Position numbers and translations under genes: made by a program. Source: Modestobacter sp. VKM Ac-2985 (GTDB lineage: Bacteria; Actinomycetota; Actinomycetes; Mycobacteriales; Geodermatophilaceae). Taken from it: 64,000 nucleotides of DNA. The notes under the pieces are model-generated. The model was not told the DNA's origin, did not search any database, and worked only from the letters and a program-made list of their open reading frames with translations. How positions within the stretch are numbered: the first letter of the stretch is position 1; each line of letters begins with the position of its first letter. This document shows positions 59,500-64,000 of the stretch, piece by piece. The DNA lies in NCBI RefSeq assembly GCF_026967925.1, contig NZ_JAPVBI010000001.1, forward strand, positions 934,426 to 998,425. The letters are read 5' to 3'.

Positions 59500-60405
59500 T
59501 CACGGGGACGGCGCGCCGGTCGGCTCGACGACGAGGTCGATGACGGCGAGCCGGAACGGGTTGACGGTGCCGAACCGCGCGGCCTGCTCGGCGTCGTCGA
59601 CCGGGGCGAAGTCGCGGACCAGGCTGCGCTTGACCGCGAAGACCGCGTCGGCGTCCAGGTACGGGCTGCCCTCGACGAAGATGTGCGTGGTCACCGGCAC
59701 GTAGCCCGGCGCGTCGGCGATGAAGTGGATGTGCGCCGGCCGGTACGGGGGGCGGTCGGTCGCCGCGAGCAGCTCCCCGACCGGGCCGTCGGTGGGGATG
59801 GGGTAGTGCGCCGGGACGGTGGTGCGGAACCAGAACCGGCCCTCGTCGTCGGTGGTGAACAGGCCGCGGCCGTTGCCCGCCGGCTGCACTTCGGGCTGCT
59901 GGACGTCGTAGAAGCCGTGGTCGTCGGCCTGCCACACGTCCACCTCCGCGCCGGGCACCGGCGCACCGGAGACCGAGAGCACCCGCCCGGTGACGACACA
60001 CGGCTCGCTGCCGCCCACCAAGTCGATCGAGTCCCCGTTGCTGCGGGGTGGCGAGACGGTCATGTGGAAGGGCCCGAGGACGGTCGCCTCGGTGGCCCCG
60101 CCGGCCTTGCGGTGGTTGATGTTCTCCACCAGCGAGGAGACGCCGAGGACGTCGGAGAGCAGCACGAACTCCTGCCGCACGTCGTCGCAGGTCTGGCCGG
60201 TACGGGTCAGGAAGTCGATCGCGTGCTCCCACTCCTGCAGCGTCGGGTCCACCTCCCGGATCGCGGTGTGCAGACCGCGTACGAGCGCGCCCAGCACCTC
60301 GCGCAGCCGGGCGTCCGACGTCCCGGCGAAGCTGGCGACGACGGCGTCGGTGACGGTGTGCTCGTCGATGTCGGCCACGACGTCATCGGTCTGCGCGTCG
60401 GTCAT
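59500..60405 (-). CDS. Intradiol ring-cleavage dioxygenase (catechol/hydroxyquinol 1,2-dioxygenase)
   Basis: A 301-residue Fe(III) dioxygenase that opens catechol-type rings between the hydroxyls. The N-terminal helical dimer domain (LVENINHRKAGGATEATVLG region) is that of the catechol 1,2-dioxygenase group. Iron ligands appear as Tyr in GFYDVQQP, Tyr in AHYPIPTDGPVG, and two His in RPAHIHF. The neighbouring remnant of maleylacetate reductase suggests hydroxyquinol as the substrate, since that enzyme acts next on its product. Divergent from the remnant. Confidence 0.88.
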   Translation of the reverse strand: MTDAQTDDVVADIDEHTVTDAVVASFAGTSDARLREVLGALVRGLHTAIREVDPTLQEWEHAIDFLTRTGQTCDDVRQEFVLLSDVLGVSSLVENINHRKAGGATEATVLGPFHMTVSPPRSNGDSIDLVGGSEPCVVTGRVLSVSGAPVPGAEVDVWQADDHGFYDVQQPEVQPAGNGRGLFTTDDEGRFWFRTTVPAHYPIPTDGPVGELLAATDRPPYRPAHIHFIADAPGYVPVTTHIFVEGSPYLDADAVFAVKRSLVRDFAPVDDAEQAARFGTVNPFRLAVIDLVVEPTGAPSP

Positions 60406-60555
60406 GTGCTTCTCCCTGGCGGATCGAGCGGGACGACCGCCGGCCTGTGACAGCGGACACGCTGCTCAGGCTAGAGGGAGGACGAGGGCCAGCTCACCGG
60501 GCTGCGCAGGGGATGCTCCTCCTCGACGGGGTGGACCGAGCAGGAGGAGTCCGAC

Positions 60556-60981
60556 GTGAGCGACGACCGCTTCGACCTCGACGGACTGCCGACCAGGGTC
60601 CTGTTCGGGGCCGGGCGGCGGGCCGACGTGCCGGGCGAGGTGGCGCGCCTGGGTGGGCGTCGGGTCCTCATCCTGACCGGGCGGTCGCAGGAGGTGCACT
60701 CCGCGGTGCTGCCGCAGGTCGCGGCCCTGGTGGCCGGGGCGGCGCCGGACGCCCTGCGGCGGGTGGCCCGCGCCCTCGGTGCCGACGACGGCGCCGACGC
60801 GCTGCACCAGCTCGCCGTGCGGGCCGGCGCCGCGACCTCCCTGGGCGCTCTCGGGCTGCGGGAGGACCAGGTCGACGGGGTGGCGGGACGGGTCGCCGCT
60901 GCGGCTCCGGCCGCGCCGCGCGAGGTCTCCGCGGAGGACGTCCGCGGTGTGCTGCGCGCCGCGCTGGCCGGACGTGGCTGA
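60556..60981 (+). pseudogene. Internally deleted maleylacetate reductase (iron-type alcohol dehydrogenase)
   Basis: A 141-residue frame in which two ends of a maleylacetate reductase are joined. Residues 12-45 (TRVLFGAGRRADVPGEVARL, then RVLILTG) match the N-terminus of the family. Residues from about 62 (APDALRRVARALGADDGADA onward) match its extreme C-terminus (GAATSLGALGLREDQVDGVA). Normal proteins are about 350 residues, so roughly 200 residues carrying the NAD and metal sites are missing. The frame is kept open. It is divergent from the dioxygenase gene, the usual partner. Almost certainly without reductase activity. Confidence 0.7.
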
Positions 60982-61004
60982 CCGAGGGGCGGACCTGCGC
61001 GCGC

Positions 61005-61032
61005 GGGGAACAACCCCGGGGTGGTTGCCGTT
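61005..61032 (+). promoter_or_regulatory. ECF (SigE/SigH/SigR-type) promoter upstream of ssrA
   Basis: GGGAAC (61006-61011), a 17-nt spacer and CGTT (61029-61032), 24 nt before the tmRNA 5' end. Same form as the sigE promoter at 4802-4827. Confidence 0.6.
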
Positions 61033-61055
61033 ATGCTGGCCGTACAACTACACAG

Positions 61056-61430
61056 GGGGGCGATTGGTCTCGACTGCGGTCGTTTGGCCAGGGGAAGCGA
61101 GCCGAGGAAGGCAACGATGATCTCGTTAACCATCCGTTGCAAAAAACACAAGCGCCGATTCCAATCAGCGCGACTTCGCTCTCGCTGCCTAACAGCAGCT
61201 AGGCGAGTCTGTCAGCCCGGGTTCGTCATCGGCCCGGATCCTGGCATCAGCTAGATGACTCACCGCACGCATCGGTCGCGGGTGCGTGTGGGACACCAAA
61301 CAGCGACTGGGCCCGTCATCCCGACTCGTTCGTGAGATCGGGAGGGCCGAGCAGAGGCAGAGCGAACTGCGCTCGGAGAAGCCCTGGTGATGCGTCGCAG
61401 GACGCGGGTTCGATTCCCGCCGCCTCCACC
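61056..61430 (+). ncRNA. ssrA: tmRNA (ssrA)
   Basis: Rescues stalled ribosomes by acting first as alanyl-tRNA and then as mRNA. The acceptor ends pair: GGGGGCG at 61056 with CGCCTCC at 61421, including the G-U wobble needed by alanyl-tRNA synthetase. The T-arm GCGGGTTCGATTCCCGC precedes the 3' end. The tag frame starts at the GCA at 61139 and reads AKNTSADSNQRDFALAA to the TAA at 61190-61192, with the ALAA protease signal. The final A of CCA is not encoded. It is far from smpB. Confidence 0.95.
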
Positions 61431-61439
61431 CCCCGAGGT

Positions 61440-61458
61440 CTCCGCACGACGTGCGGAG
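61440..61458 (+). terminator. Small hairpin after ssrA
   Basis: CTCCGCAC-GAC-GTGCGGAG, an 8-bp stem just after the tmRNA; possibly a processing or termination signal. Confidence 0.5.
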
Positions 61459-61473
61459 GTCCACGTAGTCCCC

Positions 61474-61509
61474 CGAACCGCCCCGGACCGTCAGGTCCGG
61501 GGCGGTTCG
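61474..61509 (+). terminator. Strong hairpin terminator of ssrA
   Basis: A perfect 16-bp stem (61474-61489 with 61494-61509) and GTCA loop, about 45 bp after the tmRNA 3' end. Confidence 0.85.
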
Positions 61510-61638
61510 TCGTCAGGAAGAGCAGTCGGCCGGACTCTGCCGGGTACAACAGTCCACGCACCGTCGGCCGTCGGCCGACGGACCACGCGCGACGTCTCCT
61601 CCGGCGGAGAGGCGGTGCTCAGCGGCGGAGAGGTCGCA

Positions 61639-61800
61639 TCAGCCGAGGACGGCGCCCGGCACGTTTCCGAGTGGGGTGCCCGTGCGTCTCCCGCACCGCC
61701 TGCAGATCTTCTCGTCCGGTCCCGAAGGCCGTCCGCCGTCCGGGTGTCGCTGGACGTAGGAGTGGAACCCGAACCGGCACCGGAGTGGCTTCCGAGTCAT
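61639..61800 (-). CDS. Small zinc-finger-like protein
   Basis: A 53-residue basic protein. RCRFGFHSYV near the N-terminus and ICRRCGRRTG near the C-terminus give a C..H..CxxC arrangement that could bind zinc. The ATG at 61800 is set by a TACCAT hexamer 6 nt upstream. It is convergent with ssrA. Similar tiny proteins with a CRFGFH-type start occur in actinobacteria; their role is unknown. Confidence 0.65.
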   Translation of the reverse strand: MTRKPLRCRFGFHSYVQRHPDGGRPSGPDEKICRRCGRRTGTPLGNVPGAVLG

Positions 61801-61806
61801 GGCCCG

Positions 61807-61812
61807 ATGGTA
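61807..61812 (-). promoter_or_regulatory. -10 element of leaderless small zinc-protein transcript
   Basis: TACCAT on the minus strand ends 6 nt before ATG 61800. Confidence 0.5.
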
Positions 61813-62026
61813 GGAGTCGCCGATCCCGCCGGGAAGGGCTGAACGACCCGGCGTACCGGGCCTGTGCCGGGGTGCTGATCTCGCGGTCGATGGGTGCACG
61901 TGCCCCTGCGCCGTTCGTGGGATCACGCCCTTGCCTCGTCGTCTCAGGCCTTGCCGGACAGCCCGGCCCACCGGCCCGGGTGTGCCGCGGGCCGTCTCCG
62001 GGCACGGTCGTGGGCCAGGAGGTGTC

Positions 62027-62482
62027 ATGTCCACATCTGGGGAGAACCGCTCATCGGCTCGCGCGAGGCGCTGGCTGCTGCTGGCGCTGATCGGCCTGCT
62101 CGTGCTGGTGGCCCTCGCCGTCGCCGCCGTCGTCGTCGCCCAGCGGGACGACCCGGTCGACCTGAGCGAGGGGATCAGCGCCGAGGAGGTCGGACAGGAC
62201 GTCGATGCGTCCGGCCTGGTCGTCACCGAGACCGTCCAGAGCGCCGGGTTCTTCATCGACACCGACACCGGTCCCGTGTTCGTGTACTACGGCGACCTGA
62301 CCGACCGGTTCGGCATCGGAACGACGATCGCCGAGCTCGAGGGCGAGGTGGCCGCCGTCACCGACGAGTTCCTCGACGAGCTGAGCGGTGAGCTGGAGCC
62401 CGATCAGCTCGCTCTGCTGGCCGACGTCGAGGTCTACGTCCAGGCGGACGAGCTCGCGGTGGTCCCACGTGCCGGCGACTGA
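62027..62482 (+). CDS. Membrane-anchored extracytoplasmic protein of unknown function
   Basis: A 151-residue protein with a short cytosolic head (ENRSSARARR), one transmembrane helix (WLLLALIGLLVLVALAVAAV), then an acidic extracytoplasmic domain of about 110 residues with beta-rich stretches (SAGFFIDTDTGPVFVYYGDL). AGGAGG lies 4 nt before ATG 62027; an earlier in-frame start would add non-coding-like sequence. It lies 42 bp before the NSS transporter, possibly the same operon. No family recognised. Confidence 0.7.
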   Translation: MSTSGENRSSARARRWLLLALIGLLVLVALAVAAVVVAQRDDPVDLSEGISAEEVGQDVDASGLVVTETVQSAGFFIDTDTGPVFVYYGDLTDRFGIGTTIAELEGEVAAVTDEFLDELSGELEPDQLALLADVEVYVQADELAVVPRAGD

Positions 62483-62524
62483 GCCGGTGCGCGGGGTCGA
62501 CGTCGTCACGGAACAGGACGTGGC

Positions 62525-64000
62525 ATGAGCACGCCGGCAGGGCAAGCCGCACAGCCTGACCAGGAGCGCCGCCGCGGCGGCTTCAGCTCCCGGCGCGTCT
62601 TCATCCTGGCAGCGATCGGGTCGGCCGTCGGGCTCGGCAACATCTGGCGGTTCCCCTACGTCGCCTACGAGAACGGTGGCGGCGCCTTCCTGCTGCCCTA
62701 CCTGGTCGCGCTGCTGACCGCAGGCATCCCGTTCCTGCTGCTGGACTACGCGATCGGCCATCGCCACCGTGGCTCGGCACCGCTCTCCTTCGCCCGGCTG
62801 CGCCGCGGCACCGAAGGGCTCGGCTGGTGGCAGGTGGGCATCTGCTTCGTCATCGCCGTCTACTACGCGGCGGTCATCGCCTGGGCGCTGCGCTACACCT
62901 TCTTCTCCCTCGACGAGGCGTGGGGCGCCGATCCCGAGGGCTTCTTCTTCGGCGAGTTCCTCCAGGCCGGTGACGTCCGGGTCACCGCCGACGTGGTGCC
63001 CGGGGTGCTCTGGCCCCTCGCGCTGGTGTGGCTGGCCGTCCTGGTGATCATGGCCCTCGGTGTGCAGCGCGGGATCGGCGTGACCTCGCTCGTCGTCATC
63101 CCGGTGCTGGTGCTCGCCTTCGCCGCCCTCGTCGTGCAGGCACTGCTGCTGCCGGGCGCCGGGGCCGGCCTCGACGCGCTCTTCGCACCCGAGTGGTCGG
63201 CCCTCACCTCGGCCTCGGTCTGGGCGGCCGCGTTCGGCCAGATCTTCTTCTCGCTGTCGGTCGGCTTCGGCATCATGATCACGTACGCGTCGTACGTCGG
63301 CCGCCGGGAGGACATGGTCGGCTCCGGCCTCGTCGTCGGGTTCTCGAACTCCGGCTTCGAGCTGCTCGCCGGCATCGGGGTGTTCGCCGCGCTGGGCTTC
63401 ATGGCCCAGGCCAACGGGGTCCCGGTCGACGAGGTCGCCAGTGGCGGGATCGGCCTGGCCTTCATCGCCTTCCCGGCAATCATCAGCGAGGCCCCCGCCG
63501 GCGCCCTCCTCGGCGTCCTGTTCTTCGGTGCGCTGGTCATCGCCGGCATCACCTCGCTGATCAGCGTGATCGAGGTGGTGATCTCCGCCGTCCGGGACAA
63601 GCTCGACACCGGCCGGCTCACCGCCACCCTCGCGGTCGGCGTCCCCGCCGCGGTGCTGAGCCTGGTGCTGTTCAGCACGACGAGCGGCATCTACGTGCTC
63701 GACGTCGTCGACCACTTCGTCAACCAGTACGGGATCCTCGTCGTGGCGCTGGTCAGCATGCTGGTCGTCGCGTGGGCGCTCCGGGCACTGCCCGTCCTCG
63801 GCGCGCACCTCAACGTCCACGGGCGTCCCCGGGTGGGCACCGGGTGGCGGCTGCTGACGAGCGTCGTCGCACCGGCGGGCCTGGCCGTGGTGCTCGTCCT
63901 CGCACTGCGGGACGACCTCGCCGCGCCGTACGAGGACTACCCGGCCTGGCTCCTGCTGGTCCTCGGCTGGGCACTCGTCGTGGCGCTGCCGCTCATCGGC
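62525..64000 (+). CDS. NSS-family sodium-dependent transporter (3' end cut by window edge)
   Basis: Neurotransmitter:sodium symporter family (LeuT fold); takes up amino acids or amines with Na+. Visible to residue 492 and still open. Helix 1 carries the unwound Na+/substrate motif GSAVGLGNIWRFPYVAYENG, preceded by a basic cytosolic head. Helix 3 has VYYAAVIAWALRY and helix 6 the region FGQIFFSLSVGFGIMITYAS. Most of the family's 12 helices are present. AGGAC lies about 7 nt before the ATG. Confidence 0.92.
   Translation, partial: MSTPAGQAAQPDQERRRGGFSSRRVFILAAIGSAVGLGNIWRFPYVAYENGGGAFLLPYLVALLTAGIPFLLLDYAIGHRHRGSAPLSFARLRRGTEGLGWWQVGICFVIAVYYAAVIAWALRYTFFSLDEAWGADPEGFFFGEFLQAGDVRVTADVVPGVLWPLALVWLAVLVIMALGVQRGIGVTSLVVIPVLVLAFAALVVQALLLPGAGAGLDALFAPEWSALTSASVWAAAFGQIFFSLSVGFGIMITYASYVGRREDMVGSGLVVGFSNSGFELLAGIGVFAALGFMAQANGVPVDEVASGGIGLAFIAFPAIISEAPAGALLGVLFFGALVIAGITSLISVIEVVISAVRDKLDTGRLTATLAVGVPAAVLSLVLFSTTSGIYVLDVVDHFVNQYGILVVALVSMLVVAWALRALPVLGAHLNVHGRPRVGTGWRLLTSVVAPAGLAVVLVLALRDDLAAPYEDYPAWLLLVLGWALVVALPLIG

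Noticed and set aside
61056-61800. Genomic island inserted at the tmRNA 3' end
   Set aside because: No integrase and no second copy of the tmRNA 3' end was seen downstream within the window.
1-64000. CRISPR arrays, transposases, phage genes, ordinary tRNAs
   Set aside because: None found on reading both strands; repeats seen are coding modules or single hairpins.

Overview
The window is very GC-rich, most genes start with GTG or ATG, many neighbours overlap by 4 bp (GTGA/ATGA), and the order Rv1220c-like methyltransferase / sigE-rseA-htrA-tatB / mrp / DUF1003 / MgtE-CBS matches the sigE region of mycobacteria. The tmRNA tag ends in ALAA, and ftsE-ftsX-smpB and a Tad pilus locus are present. 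This points to a chromosomal segment of a high-GC actinobacterium. A Geodermatophilaceae-like genus (Blastococcus, Modestobacter, Geodermatophilus) is my best guess, but that is inference. I saw no insertion sequence, integrase, CRISPR array, rRNA or ordinary tRNA gene.

Layout. 1-4.7 kb: a secreted GH26 mannanase cut by the window edge, glgC, a 2H phosphoesterase and an O-methyltransferase. 4.8-9.4 kb: the envelope-stress module sigE-rseA-htrA plus tatB, convergent with mrp across a strong hairpin; sigE has an ECF-type promoter. 9.7-17.6 kb: a secreted alpha/beta hydrolase, an AzlCD exporter, a TetR/DHA2 efflux pair with a nested operator, a small P-loop kinase, DUF1003 and an MgtE-like CBS protein. 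17.7-28 kb: metabolism and transport (PhzF, EamA, malyl-CoA-lyase-like CitE, acyl-CoA dehydrogenase, oxidoreductase, AlkD, TPP enzyme, GltS). A 29-residue Arg/Cys microprotein lies at 24.1 kb.

28-34.2 kb: a DUF3152 metalloprotease with tandem LGFP repeats, then a compact Tad operon (tadA, tadB, tadC, pilin-like gene, two TadE-like genes). 34.2-46.4 kb: an FMN glutamate-synthase-like protein, a secreted xylose-isomerase-like protein, an ABC-F protein with a candidate leader peptide, an ABC/FtsX-like exporter with a small membrane partner, several small zinc or membrane proteins and a GGDEF-EAL protein. 46.7-50.3 kb: prfB, ftsE, ftsX, smpB. 50.3-64 kb: accessory metabolism, a second TetR/DHA2 pair, corA, a catechol/hydroxyquinol dioxygenase beside an internally deleted maleylacetate reductase, then ssrA (tmRNA), a small zinc protein and an NSS-family Na+ symporter cut by the window end.

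Themes. At least 13 genes have a TANNNT hexamer 6-8 nt before the start codon, the signature of leaderless transcripts; this fixes many starts. sigE and ssrA both carry a GGGAAC-N16/17-CGTT promoter, which could join envelope or thiol stress to ribosome rescue. smpB and ssrA lie 10.8 kb apart, with accessory genes between them.
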